Below are positions 34,550 to 47,557 of a stretch of 64,000 nucleotides of DNA, in pieces. Source of the stretch: Lingula anatina (taxonomy: Eukaryota; Brachiopoda; Lingulata; Lingulida; Lingulidae); assembly GCF_001039355.2 (NCBI RefSeq), contig NW_019774602.1, positions 148,535 through 212,534 of the forward strand, written 5' to 3'. Positions within the stretch are counted from its first letter, which is position 1. Every line of letters begins with the position of its first letter. Made by a program: the position numbers and the translations under genes. The notes under the pieces were generated by a model. It made no database searches, was not told where the DNA came from, and saw nothing but the letters and a program-made list of their open reading frames with translations.

Positions 34550-36196
34550 TTCTCCCAATGGCCCTACAGTTCCAGTCTTTTGGCCTCAGTACGAAACATC
34601 CATGACGTCATACATGTACATCGGAAACGAGACTGAAGTAAAACAAAATCTGGGTGGTTCCCGAGTCCAACTATTGAAAAACGTAGTGAGACGCCTCGCT
34701 GACTCTGGCAATTGTCCTGCAATGTCAAAAACAATGTACACACCAGCTCCCTCTAACGGTTCGTGGATAATGCAGTATATCATGCCGGATCAGCCTGAGG
34801 TCAACACCCGTGTTGGGCGTGTGAGAGGACTTGCTCTACGGGCCAGCGCTTTTACTAGTGGAAAAGATTTAAACCTTTTCCTAGGTATTCCCTACGCTAA
34901 GCCACCAACAGGTGATCGCAGATTCAAAAAGCCAGAACCAACAACTGCTTGGACTGAAACCCTCAATGCAACAATGAGCGCACCACCTTGCCTCCAACTC
35001 CCTTCAGATTTTATGATGGTGCTTGGTTTGAATCACACCAGTGAAGATTGTTTATATGTGTCCGTAGTCGTGCCTCGAGGAACCGTAGTAAATGATAAGA
35101 AGCCTGTTGTTGCCTTAATTCATGGTGGCTTCTTTATAAACGGCAGTCCAGATGAACATTCACTGGGAATTTTCTCTTCTTTGGGCGATGTCATTACTGT
35201 AAGCATTAATTATAGACTCGGTATGCTTGGATTTATGTCGACTGGAGATGACACTTTGAAAGGGAACCTCGGACTCTATGACATGGTGGCTGCAACAAAA
35301 TGGATTAAAGAGAACATTGCTTCTTTCGGTGGCGATCCAGACAAAATAACCCTACTTGGTACTGGATCTGCAGGACTGGCAGTACTTAATATGATGGTCT
35401 CCCCTATGGCAAAAGATTATTTCCATCAGGCTGTCATAACGGGCCCTACCACGCCGTACGCCGCACAAACGCCGGCTGCATTAGCGGAAATTAGCAGGAA
35501 TTTTTCCGCTGGTATTGGATGCCGACAGGAATCGAGCTCAGAGCTTATAGAATGTCTGAGAAGTAAACCAGCCGATGCATTCATTTACAAGGGAAATCCT
35601 TACCTGGCAAACCACGTATTCCTTGTCACTGATGGAGAACTAATAAAAAGTGATCTTGTAACAGCGTATACTACCAGTACTCAACTGAAGCCTCTTGTGA
35701 TTGGAAGTACGTCAGACTATGCTGGTATTTTCCTTCAACAATATCTTGGTTACAGAGATTCTATGACCCAGCAAGAAGTCGACGCTTCTATTGATATGAC
35801 AATTGAAGCAGTTTTTCCAAAATCAGGAATGAAGGACCTTTTGAAAGCCATGATTAAACAGCAGTTTTTTTCATCAGAAATCAAAAATGATAAAGATAGA
35901 CTGATGGCTCTCTTACACTTCTATAACAGCATGCACAAGTACGGCTGGTTGTATATGCTTGGTGTAGGGCATGCATCCCATGGTGGAGACGTGTATATGT
36001 ACGAATTTAATCATCGTCCACAGTGGTCATGGTACCCCGAATGGATTGGCGCCACCTTCCGAGACGACCTCGCGTTCTTGGAAGGCTTACCGTTCGACAA
36101 ACCACTTCTGGCTGAATTATCATTGTCAGTCACAGACCGAGACGAAATGATCAGTGGGGCACTCATGTCGTATATCGGAAACTTTGTTGGAACAAG
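34550..36196 (+). CDS. C3-B: constant exon, tail of domain 2 + inactive esterase domain 3
   Basis: Same length (1,647 bp) and phase as C3-A, after a 237-bp intron. It differs from C3-A by about eight residues by my count. The elbow reads LGTGSAGL, the acid site GSTSDYAG and the His site GATFRDDLAFLEG, so the same three catalytic losses are present. The near-identity despite catalytic death suggests a conserved non-enzymatic job, or recent gene conversion. The donor is AAG|GTAGGT at 36197. Confidence 0.86.
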
Positions 36197-36432
36197 GTAG
36201 GTTGACTGGGCTCCATAGTCACAAAATCAATAGTTTCTTGTTTGCTACATGTAGTTGGATTCGATTTTAGATGATAGCAGTAGATCAAAACCTGTATACT
36301 GAGATAAAGAATTTTGGTCGTATTGTGCGTTTTTCAAATTTCCCTTTATTGCAATCAAACATCGAATTTAACTTGATCATCATTGTAATTTACGGATAGT
36401 ATTTTATCAACAATCCTTACTCCCTTTTGTAG

Positions 36433-36895
36433 TAATCCAAACCAAGGCAATTTCCCAGTGTCCGTGGAATGGCCAAAGTTTGAGGAAGATGTTCCTAACT
36501 ACCTCATGGCAGGTCTACGATTCATGGCAGCAGACATGAGAGACATGATGGGCCAAGAACAAATACGTTTCTGGCATGGTGAAGGAAAAAATAATTCCAT
36601 ACTGGATCAAGTTGCTACTATAAAGATGAGTGCCCAAACAATGAGTACTCCGGCACCCACTACGCCCCCTGCAGCAACATGCCCACCCGCGTTGGGGAGC
36701 TCTGATTTCCTGAATTCAATGAACCTTGATGTCAAAGGAGTAGACGATCTTGTCTTGGCACTCATTGTTATAGCTTCTGCGTTGGGTCTTTTCCTCATAA
36801 TTGCAGTAGGGTATGTGTGCGTACTAAACGGCAGGATTGGGAAGCTTAAACAAGCTGCTTTATCCACATCAAAAATTGAGCTAACTAAGATGTGA
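36433..36895 (+). CDS. C4-B: last exon, tail of domain 3, stalk, membrane helix
   Basis: The layout is identical to C4-A: NPNQGNFPVSVEWPKF, a Thr/Pro stalk (TMSTPAPTTPPAATCPPA), the same hydrophobic helix, and a tail ending IELTKM before TGA. About 14 residues differ from C4-A, mostly outside the helix. Confidence 0.86.
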
Positions 36896-39274
36896 AATGA
36901 AAATTGAAAAATTGTGCCTTTTTGGTCAGCTAAACATGTGTCCATTGCACATATTGAAATAACTTCTTGCCAGTATACGTCAAATATGATAATATCATCT
37001 TATATATCTTATTCGGATTTAGAAATAATTGCACACTGATGATTAATATCCAGATGAAAAAATGAAATAATTCAGGTTCTAAATCCTTTTACATGATCTA
37101 CTTAAAGTTAACATGTTTTACTTTAGCTTCTTTTTGATTATAAAACCTTAAATAAATCTGTTTCACGAATCTGTAAAACGGAGATGAGCCTCGTTAATTT
37201 TAAGGTTTATGGGCCATGGTTTGCAATTTTAACGTTTTAACAAATATTATATTGACAGTCTAATCTAATTATGGCAACACGGTCTAAGGGTATAGGGTTA
37301 ATTTAAAGGGACAGGGTACTCAGATATATAAAGGTATATCTATTTTTGTACTCCTGTCTGTACCAGTTCTAAGTTATAGATAAAACAACTTATTTAAGGC
37401 AGACTGAAAAAGGCACGTGGCCGCTTTGAATCCCTAGATACGCTTTGAGCAGATCAATATCGATTTCAAATTAAATGTGAGACGATTTCAAAATTAACGT
37501 AAATAAAGTAATGACGACACTGATTATTATAATGATTATAATATCTCTCAGTAGGCCAGGTTGAGGGTAGTAGAAATTGCCGTTATGAATTAAATGTACA
37601 CTCAACTAACAGATTTGATAAAGGATACCAAGGTACTTTACCTCTCTGTGCTGCCTGTGTTAGATAATAGTGCCAAATGTAAATGCTCCCAATTTGTTTA
37701 AAACATGATGAAAAGGAACTTAATGTAGTATTTTCTTAATGTATCATTATCCTTATCATTATATAAAAGATGATCAACTCATTCTTATAACCAAGAAATA
37801 AGAAACAGCACATTTATATTCGTAGTGTAATATTTATACGACTTTTTTTACCTTGGAGTAATCATATAAGTGGCAATATATCCCTCTTGTGTTCACTATT
37901 TAGGTAGTGTACAAGGACATCTATACATATAATCAATATTCTGTCAGGAGAACGGGGTGAAACATATGAATGTACATTCAACACAATAATAATATCTGTT
38001 CATCTCTGCACTTTGAAATTAAAGGCTCAGAAATGTTGATTGATATTAGGAAATAAAGTGATCAAACTTGCATTTTTGCATAGATTTGAATTTAGTCATG
38101 CGCCTATGTGAGTGAGCGTTTGTGTGTGTCTGAGGGGGGGATCGGGAAGTTTATTGTTTGACTTGTCAGTGTGCTTTAAGGATCATATTTCACAAAACCA
38201 GATATAAGTGACTATAAAAAGCCGATTGATTTGATGTGATCAAAGATCAACGCGCTAGAATCCAATTGAATGCACTTCGCACCTCAGTTCATTGCTCTAA
38301 TGTCAGCTGGATTGTCGTCATTGTCGTTTATATTTGAAGCAAACGATTAAACGTAATTGATATAAATTCCCCAGAAAGAAGATTTGTTCTTTTTGAAACA
38401 GACAATTACAACAATTATGAATTATATAACATGAAATCATATAAATAAATATAATATTTTATATATTACCCCTTTAGATTCTACTGATATTGATATTAAT
38501 ATTTAGTACTAAGTAGATTAATACTAAGGAGATTTGTACATATGTTATTATTCAATTTTTGATCGTGAAAGTATTTTGATCTTTTACCAGCTTGCTTAAT
38601 CAATTTCCAAACTTTATACATGTATTTATCCCGAACTATGTCCCTTAGTAGCTATTTAGGTTTAATGATGATTTACGGAAATTGTTTTGTGTATAAACTA
38701 CGAAACGAGAACAGAATTTAAAAAAAAACATGCCCTTTCCATCCACTTAAACAAAAAAAGGCGAGCAATAGGCTAAGCTACTAAAAAGTAACCTTTTAAA
38801 CAAATTAAAAACTGGCTGCAAACACCTGATGATCACCCTTTATTGTATTATCCTTCTTTGGTTGCATTAACCATTACACTTGAGAGAAGGTTCTTTTTGC
38901 GTCCACCGCTCTCAAATTACCTTCAATATGATGCCTTGATGTTGTGCACTACGGCAGCCAGCAGACGGTCGTTCAAAACCGAACCGTTGTGAATATCCAG
39001 ACTGAAGATACGACGCATAATCACGGAACATTACAGCACCTTTGTTACATAAACAAGCTCGCTCAGAATCCATCGCGTTTTGCCACATCTATCCAATCTT
39101 GATAGATTCGCTTTCAATTCACAGCAGAGGCAGATAAATCTATTTTAATACCACTCTGGGACCTCCGTAAGCTTTTCTATTGATTCAGTCGGGGCGCCGT
39201 GCTCACTGAAAGCCGTTGCAGTTCATTTACTCGCAGTCGTTGACGGATTGCACCAGTATCCCTCCCCGTTAACC
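36896..39274. other. interval between esterase cluster B and the gamma-subunit-like gene
   Basis: No coding exon recognised; the sequence is AT-rich. AATAAA at 37151-37156 is a possible polyadenylation signal for cluster B, 256 bp behind the stop. The last few hundred bases before 39275 should hold the promoter and 5' UTR of the next gene; they are visibly less AT-rich. Confidence 0.5.
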
Positions 39275-39503
39275 ATGAAGTGCAACGAGAGAGCTATGAC
39301 GTTACTGGCACTGGTCTTCGGGACCGTAGCCACCACTGGACTTTTCCTCGCTCTTACCACCACATACTGGCTCTACACGACAGAGAGACCGGAACAACTT
39401 TCATCGTCGGCGGCCAAGGAGAAGAAGAACACCACAAGGGAAGAGGGGAATGTCACGTATGCCCATCTTGGTCTGTGGAGAGTGTGTTTATATTCCAAAC
39501 AAG
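39275..39503 (+). CDS. calcium-channel gamma-subunit/TARP-like, exon 1
   Basis: A four-exon gene (39275-39503, 42939-43052, 47375-47509, 48669-49021) gives about 276 aa, the usual size of gamma5/gamma7-type CACNG proteins of the PMP22/claudin superfamily. These are tetraspan auxiliary subunits of voltage-gated calcium channels or AMPA receptors in the plasma membrane. Exon 1 gives TM1 (LLALVFGTVATTGLFLALTT), the family-typical YWLY behind it, an N-glycosylation site (NVTY) and the signature GLWRVC. The start at 39275 was chosen because it places a short N-terminus before TM1; the frame is open slightly upstream without another ATG. It ends CAAG|GTAATG, phase 1. Confidence 0.85.
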
Positions 39504-42500
39504 GTAATGAAGAGATGTAAATGTTATAAATGCAGTGGGAAAAGAGTTAGTACTCTCATAGTTGGATTAATAGAGTCTGCGTTAACTTGATCTCGCGGGC
39601 ACTACATGTTTGATGTTACGGATCAACATGCAATGTTGACACAATTTATTTCCAAGGTTTTAATCAAAACCTTAACTTCAATAAGGATCTATTAACACTG
39701 TTACAATTTTAGGTATTGTTATTGCTAACTTTATGATATAAAACAATAAAAAATCTTGCTATGACCCTTTCGCCTCTGTTGCTGCTAATGACTGTGTAGA
39801 GACCCTGACATATTAATTATACAAAGTGCATCAATGGTTGAGTCTTTAAACTTCCCCCGGATGGGATCACACCTACAGTGCAGCTAATGAATTGCCTAGA
39901 TGATCCTAGTTTCAAAGTATGCGGTTTTGTTTTTTATGATGTATATTTATCCCAAACCCTACCTTTATGCTAGTTTAATGATTGAAAAAAATGAAAGATA
40001 TTTATACATCGATAAGACGCAGGCATCATCATTTTGCTTCAAGTGTAATGTTATCGGCTAATAGGGGATAAAATACATTTATTACAAAATAGGCACATTT
40101 TTTATCAGTGTATTGAAAACTTGACCCCCTCTTTCATTGCATTTTATCAGTATCTGATAAAATGAAAGCTGTCACTTAATCATACGGATCTTGCTGTATT
40201 CAGATGATTTGAGCAAAAAAACGTAGCTTAAGGGGACTTGCTAAGAATTTTCAGATATTTTCGTATGACATTTCATGAACTGCTGGTGGTCAGATTCCTG
40301 TTCAAAATATGTAACTCCTTTTGCAAATGGGGAAAGATGTTATGGTTCAAACAGAAAACTGCTTAATATTCCTAGACTATGCTATTCAAAAACACCCCTT
40401 TGGATAAATGCACAACACTTAAACTGCCCTAAACGTGACAGAAAATGCTGTTTCCGTAGTTACTCGATTAATTATGCATCATCGAAAATATCGCTCTTTT
40501 CACCGAATTTCGTCTGGTAAAAAAAAAAGAAATGGGTTTGCTTGTAGTTAAGAATCTCATTAAATTTGTTGGATAATAATTAATTGCAGAAAAATGGAAA
40601 AAACAATATTAAGATATCCGTCTTATTTAAATGAGTCAGTAGCATGCATGTTGACAAATTTTAAGGGTAGGTTACCATTCAGAAAAGAAGCGACGGAGGT
40701 TGGAATTTCCATTAACTTCTGCTTTCTGCCCTTGTGAGTAACGTGGTTGAAAAAAAGAATATTTCTCTCAGCTCACCGAACGCCTTCGGTGTGAAATAAA
40801 AGCCACATAAATATAAGTTTTAAAAGTACTTCCAATCAAACAATGCCTTAAGACCCAAAAGATACGGTGTCGCTTCAATGTAATTGTCAATAAAACCCTC
40901 CCATTTGCTCAGTAAAATTCAGTAAAATAAATTCGTGCTAAACTTAGATTGGCAGAGAATTTGAATCGACCGTGTCTAGGTAAATAACTATTTCAACACA
41001 ATAAGACGTGCACTTTAGACAAAGCATCATGAAGCAATGCCAAAGGTGATGTGCTGAAAATACATTAACAACGACGTCTATTTCTGAGTCAAAAAAGTAC
41101 ATGTACTTTAAAGAATTGATAAGATAACAGCAACGTAAAATTCAGTCTATATCTAGTAGATGCCAGTAAATCGCATAAGTGCGATAGATCCCCAGGGTCA
41201 ATCCCGGCAATTTCCATCGATAAATCGCCTTTGGAGGAAAGGACTTGGCGACGACGATTGAAACTGTTTCTCATGATTGTTTGGAATCGAAAACATTGCC
41301 CTTCTAATGTCGCTGTCAATTATGGGTGTAGACTGAAGGGATAGAAGAAGCACTACATTGAGCTGTAACCGATTTATTCCCGGCGACTGGAATTCATTCA
41401 TACCTAATTTACACTGTAAAGTGAACCCTGGCCGTAAAAATACGGTATATGAAACCAGAGTGACGATCCTGTACGGGTGTGTTAGTATTCGTCCCTTGGT
41501 ATATCTACTTACAAGAGCAAATAAATTAAAAATTAAAATTTTAAAATTTTCTATCGATTCCCACGTTTTTAATTTAGCTTTTAGGTGCTGAGTATATTAA
41601 AACAAGCCAATGTTATGGCTACATGTATCATTGATTGTGACAGTAATGCACATGTTATCACCAAGTCCGCTTTGACTACCACAAATATGTACATGGAATG
41701 GCCATATTTCTGTGAGGCAATACCATAAAAGTGACATTATATTTAAATGGGTCAGATGATGGGCAGTCGTGATCGCCGATGTTCGATAAAATATTTATCT
41801 GTTGAACAATTTCACATTATTTTCTAATAAAGAGTGCACTGCTGTTTAAATTGTTCGAATTTAAGAATGCGTATATACTTCGAAAAGAATCTACCGTTTC
41901 GGCTTTCCTAACACGTGCTTTCAAGATAAATTTGCGATAACAGGGGCATCTCACAACAGGAACCTTAAATTCAGCTATGTGCAGTGTCTTGAGTAGCTAT
42001 GAAAGATACATTCCCTTAAGGCCAAATGAAAGTCAACAAATTCCTTTTTTAGACGTCAAATGCTTCGACTTGATTTGACATAAGCCCGTCGAGTAAAACC
42101 CGTCTATGCATTCTATTGTAATTCAACTGTGTTAAAAAGGGTGACAAAAATTGACCTACATGTACCAACTCTTTCAGCAGTAGGTTTTAGTGAAATGAGT
42201 ACATTTTATTTTGCATTTTGGTGCTTCTGAGGATATCAGATTGTGCCCCCTCCCCCAATTATCTAGTGCGATTATGATAGGAAGCGGAAAACCATTGTAC
42301 GTATATCTCTCTGCTGTGGCATGATATGCTCCATTTACGGTTTACTCACCCACGATTGAAAACGCCATCTCATGGTAAAAGTAACGGGAAAATGTGTAGC
42401 AAAATAAAAGCCTTAGCATTGTACATTGAAAAAGCCTAATATACATGTATCAGTCAGGTTAGAACCACACTGAAAACAAAGAGTTCAATGTTCAGTTATG

Positions 42501-42938
42501 GCCTACAGTATATTGCAAAATAATTAAATTTACCGGCGTGGTTAGGACAGCTATTATTTAAATTTTTGCTCGGAACAAATTAAACACTTTTAAGTATACT
42601 TTTTTTTCGTTGTGGTGTTAATTGCTTAATGCAGAGATAAAGAGCAAAGCAATAGCACCTGCCAAACTGTTTTGTTTTTGTTTTTCAGCGGGTATCTCAA
42701 GAGGTCAGAAAAAAGTGCTATGTTCTGTTTGCGACATATGTTACGTATTTGAACGTCCATGGTGCTTTTTTTAACCAAGTTATCTATCGGCAGAATTGAT
42801 CTTTCCTGAAACATCTGCCAATATGTGCTCATTAATTCTTACTTAGCAGCAATGTGCGCCATTTAATGCAATTAGTAGGGCTCTCCTACGGTGTTCCTAT
42901 TCAAAACAACGCTAAAATTTTCGACCATTTCTTTACAG
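39504..42938 (+). other. intron 1 of the gamma-subunit-like gene
   Basis: A GT-AG intron of about 3.4 kb ending TTCTTTACAG. No other gene or clear element was recognised; open frames at 40275-40520 and 41358-41591 look random. Confidence 0.7.
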
Positions 42939-43861
42939 ACCCGGATAGACCCTCAGAATGTGCCAGCATCGACTACTTAAGTAAGGATCCGCCACAACTT
43001 CTGGGGCCCGAGAGGAAAAAACTGCCGTCAGAAATAACCCTCGCTCTTGCCAGTAAGTGTGAATGTTAATAACCAGATGGACCCTGCAGAGATAGAGCTA
43101 CAAGTACTGCTAGGGACACGCATATCAGATGCAGTGTAAATCATAAAATAGATTGCTGAAACCCCGTCCAGATACCGCACCGTATTTAAGCTATTTATTC
43201 ATGTTGTATCGATTTAATAATCATTACCGTTCTATAATGAAGAAATAGAATTATTTCAATGAATATGTCATTACTAACTGTACAACGATCACATTTCGTG
43301 ACCTGTTCCAACAGCCTTTGCAGATTTTCTCAAAATAAACAGTTTGAAGCAAAAAAAAAAAAAAAGACAATTTTCCAGTATTCTATGTCATTACCCTAGG
43401 CAAGGGGTAATTCCTAAAATATATTTTTTTAAAATCTTGAGTGAAATGTCTTGACAAACCCAAAGCTCGGATGTCAATTTTACAATTTACAATTCCTTCA
43501 AGATTCGTCGGGCTACAAAAGCAACAGAATAAAAGGTGCATCCAATGCACTACGAACAATATATGCTCTCTGGGCTTGGAGAACTCTCTGTCTACTCCAA
43601 GGGCAGAATTTCATGTGTCAAAACCCAGGGGAAAAGACAACATGGCCGCAGCTGCTAGTTGCTTGCTGAATATCATACTTTCGTAATAATGGGTACTTTA
43701 TGGTGAGTCAGAGTTTCACTTTGTGGTTTTATTTAGCCTTGGTCCCTGCCCTCGTGTACTGTTGGCGACAAATATAGACTGTTTTGTGCGTAAGCCTACT
43801 TTAGCAGTTAAATCTCCTGAGTCTTCGTAGGCAGACATTGCGCATGCAATGCATAATGCAT
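42709..43861 (+). repeat. 1.15-kb duplicated block, left copy
   Basis: This matches 43878-45030 almost base for base (offset 1,169). I noticed one C/G difference (ACCTGTTCC vs AGCTGTTCC) and a difference at the end of a poly-A run. The two copies abut a 16-N gap, which suggests unmerged allelic or overlapping contig ends rather than a real duplication. Confidence 0.9.
42939..43052 (+). CDS. gamma-subunit-like, exon 2 (copy left of the gap)
   Basis: Acceptor TTCTTTACAG, phase 1 in and 1 out. It encodes DPDRPSECASIDYLSKDPPQ and then LLGPERKKLPSEITLALA, the extracellular stretch leading into TM2. It aligns with the RCFTIEYV...VNVLKMIRS part of the gamma7-like proteins. The donor is GCCA|GTAAGT. 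The open frame continues upstream to 42854, but only the 42939 acceptor fits the exon 1 phase. A second copy lies at 44108-44221 because of the repeat around the N gap. Confidence 0.78.
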
Positions 43862-43877
43862 NNNNNNNNNNNNNNNN
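43862..43877. other. assembly gap (16 N)
   Basis: A run of 16 N between two near-identical 1,153-bp blocks. Confidence 0.98.
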
Positions 43878-45030
43878 AAAAAAGTGCTATGTTCTGTTTG
43901 CGACATATGTTACGTATTTGAACGTCCATGGTGCTTTTTTTAACCAAGTTATCTATCGGCAGAATTGATCTTTCCTGAAACATCTGCCAATATGTGCTCA
44001 TTAATTCTTACTTAGCAGCAATGTGCGCCATTTAATGCAATTAGTAGGGCTCTCCTACGGTGTTCCTATTCAAAACAACGCTAAAATTTTCGACCATTTC
44101 TTTACAGACCCGGATAGACCCTCAGAATGTGCCAGCATCGACTACTTAAGTAAGGATCCGCCACAACTTCTGGGGCCCGAGAGGAAAAAACTGCCGTCAG
44201 AAATAACCCTCGCTCTTGCCAGTAAGTGTGAATGTTAATAACCAGATGGACCCTGCAGAGATAGAGCTACAAGTACTGCTAGGGACACGCATATCAGATG
44301 CAGTGTAAATCATAAAATAGATTGCTGAAACCCCGTCCAGATACCGCACCGTATTTAAGCTATTTATTCATGTTGTATCGATTTAATAATCATTACCGTT
44401 CTATAATGAAGAAATAGAATTATTTCAATGAATATGTCATTACTAACTGTACAACGATCACATTTCGTGAGCTGTTCCAACAGCCTTTGCAGATTTTCTC
44501 AAAATAAACAGTTTGAAGCAAAAAAAAAAAAAATGACAATTTTCCAGTATTCTATGTCATTACCCTAGGCAAGGGGTAATTCCTAAAATATATTTTTTTA
44601 AAATCTTGAGTGAAATGTCTTGACAAACCCAAAGCTCGGATGTCAATTTTACAATTTACAATTCCTTCAAGATTCGTCGGGCTACAAAAGCAACAGAATA
44701 AAAGGTGCATCCAATGCACTACGAACAATATATGCTCTCTGGGCTTGGAGAACTCTCTGTCTACTCCAAGGGCAGAATTTCATGTGTCAAAACCCAGGGG
44801 AAAAGACAACATGGCCGCAGCTGCTAGTTGCTTGCTGAATATCATACTTTCGTAATAATGGGTACTTTATGGTGAGTCAGAGTTTCACTTTGTGGTTTTA
44901 TTTAGCCTTGGTCCCTGCCCTCGTGTACTGTTGGCGACAAATATAGACTGTTTTGTGCGTAAGCCTACTTTAGCAGTTAAATCTCCTGAGTCTTCGTAGG
45001 CAGACATTGCGCATGCAATGCATAATGCAT
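43878..45030 (+). repeat. 1.15-kb duplicated block, right copy
   Basis: Partner of 42709-43861. It contains a second, identical copy of exon 2 (44108-44221) with the same splice sites. Confidence 0.9.
44108..44221 (+). CDS. gamma-subunit-like, exon 2 (copy right of the gap)
   Basis: Identical in protein sequence to 42939-43052. If the block is an assembly artefact, this and the left copy are the same exon. If real, both in tandem would add 38 residues in frame (phase 1-1), which no family member I know has. Confidence 0.5.
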
Positions 45031-47374
45031 CCACGCATTTACGTTCCACGTGGCAGTGGTTTCTAAGCTTCGAACCATTTCAAGCGGCCATTCGAATTGC
45101 ATGGATAATCATTTTTTTTTATATCAAAAATGCAAATTTAGGTCAAGAGACTATTAGTGTTTGCCTAGACACAGGCGTGCACACAACATTTCTACGGACA
45201 ACCATCAACGTGAATCCCATGGGGCATTCAAATACGGATAAAAATAATATAATGACACACATGGAAGAGAACGGAGCACTATTTCAGAAAACAAACTAAA
45301 AAAATCCAGATATAAACCAAACTTTATGCTCTTTAAGGTCGTGTTTCCATGTTTATGTAACCAGTAAAATGTTTTCAACTTGTATACTGACTATTTCAAA
45401 TAAGGAATGCACGCTCTTATATTTCAGTGCGCTATTGATTGACCAGGAAGCTTGCTTGAACGTTTGTTTTGTCAACTTCTGATGAAAATGCAAATGTTTC
45501 AGTCCTCGCTCTGGACTAAATAGCAAATGCGAATAGGAAGTGCTTTGCACTAAGACGTTTAATACGACAGATCTGAAAGCCGCATCTCTCTAAATAGCAT
45601 ATATTATATTTGTAGGGATTTTGGGTACGAAAGAAACCACATATCATAAAGATTTACTTAATTTTAGTTAGAATATACGTTTCCCTTGCCAAAGAATTAA
45701 TTTTCATTCGATTTAAAATGCAACTTAGTACAGTGCTTCGTTCAGTTGGCTTAAGCTAAACTAGAACATTTTGTTCTGAAAGCGTATATATATACTGACA
45801 GAGCATGTAGGTGTCAAACTTGACAGAATAATGTCTGATAAGCACTACAAAATAATCAAAAAAAGTCAGGAAAGGTAGTTTTTGTGGTTTGTCCCGCCAC
45901 AAGCGTGTGCAAATCATTTTTAAAACTTAGTGTCCCTAAACGCTACCTCTCTTTTCATCCAGTCACTGAGCATTCCATTGCCCTTTCCATTCCATCTTAA
46001 TCAACCTGCTTTTAGGCAAATTTGGTCCATTAATAACTTAAAAGTGTGTCGACGTTGCTGCAATTTCTCCGAAGAGATTCTCTTTGAATATACAACAGAT
46101 GTTGCCAATGGCTTCAAGACTCCACTATAGGAGGGTTTCTTCGAGGGGGGGGGGGGGCGTTAGGGTCAGTGTGCTGAATTTTGACGACTTAAAAGACTCA
46201 AAGAAATGCATTATTAAGGAGTACAGGCCAAATAATATAGGAATGCTGTCGTTATCCAATGGTTTTGATATTATTTGATAAAGTGGCATAATCATGATTT
46301 GAAAAAATTAATTTCGAGCAACAAGTCTGCCTGACACGCAACCAAATCGAAATTTCCGGCGAAAGTATGATGGATTAGAAATAATCACCCACGAGCGTGC
46401 ACTCATGCTCAGCAGTATTGCTTTCATTCCTAGGTGGACCGTGTAAGCGTACTGATATATCTATTTATTAGATATAATACATCCATTTGGAATTGAAGCT
46501 TTTTTTTGACAAATGCATTACTTGCCTAATGCAGCTGTAAGCATCGAAGCCCAACATTTCAGGTTTTAGATTTGACCATTCAAATTTTGACAATGGTCTT
46601 CGTTTTCAGATCGCGGAAGTCGCTATATGGTATGATAAAGCAAGTACAACAGAGTGCCATTCATATTAACGATTGTTTGATTCAATATTGTTAGATTAAA
46701 TGTTGATGATGTGGGTATACAGTATAAACTTCCAAGAAAACTATATTTTAGTAGCTAAATTACACCGACTTTGATCCATTTAGCAATTATGTTATATCGT
46801 ATTAATATTAGAATCATGCACATGAACCACTGTACATATGTAGGTACATGCATAAACGCGTTAATTTCCAGATAATGCTCTGGAAATTTTAACATAATAA
46901 TGGATTGTATCTTAGAGAGCTTCAACCCCACAGTATGTACACGATGTGCAATTAACGTCAAGGGCAGATCGATAACTAGGGTTGCGAAAAGGCTTATCAA
47001 TCTAAATTATCAATGTTTCAAATAACCAGAATTCGCGATTGAAACTGGAAAGTCTGACAGACGAGCTAAAAGGGGGGACACGGGAGAAATCCTTCGTTTT
47101 TAATTGTACTTTATGCGCTGTATATGTTGTTAGTAAAACATTAACAGGCGTTTAACCATAAACACTGATACGGTCTGGCTCCATGTTAGCAATAACGCAT
47201 AGCCCTGTGGGAATTTTAATGGCAGGCATGCCGTCACAAGTAGGACATGCACTAAGGCAGCATCCAGACGAGTACAATATCTCTGAAACATAATGAGATT
47301 ACTTACATATACAACACAATAGCGCAGATATGATGGCCATTAACTCGAACCAAAATACTTGTATTGTCTTTCAG
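45031..47374 (+). other. intron 2 of the gamma-subunit-like gene (unique part)
   Basis: A long AT-rich intron ending GTCTTTCAG. A poly-G run lies near 46,146-46,157. Open frames at 45018-45299 and 45930-46130 have no recognisable features. Confidence 0.6.
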
Positions 47375-47509
47375 AGGGCACAGGCATCGCCGCCCCCCTA
47401 TGCACTAGTGGATTGGTCCTCCTTTTGATTGGGATAGTGATTTCTGCCATAGGCATCGTGAAACGTGATTTCAAAATCCTGATCGGCTCAGTGTTTCACA
47501 TACTAGCTG
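47375..47509 (+). CDS. gamma-subunit-like, exon 3
   Basis: Too short for a simple open-frame scan. It encodes GTGIAAPLCTSGLVLLLIGI and then VISAIGIVKRDFKIL and GSVFHILA: TM2, a short loop and the start of TM3. Phase 1 in and 1 out, with acceptor CTTTCAG|AG and donor CTG|GTAAGC. It joins exons 2 and 4 in frame. Confidence 0.85.
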
Positions 47510-47557
47510 GTAAGCACTTGAAGTCATACCATTGACATTACTAGCAAAGATACCACA

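Noticed and set aside
42854-42938. Extension of gamma-subunit exon 2 upstream to 42854
   Set aside because: No acceptor there fits the phase of exon 1; the TTCTTTACAG acceptor before 42939 gives an in-frame join and a family-like protein.
42939-44221. True tandem duplication of a gamma-subunit exon
   Set aside because: Near-perfect identity including intron sequence, directly abutting an N gap, is better explained by assembly.
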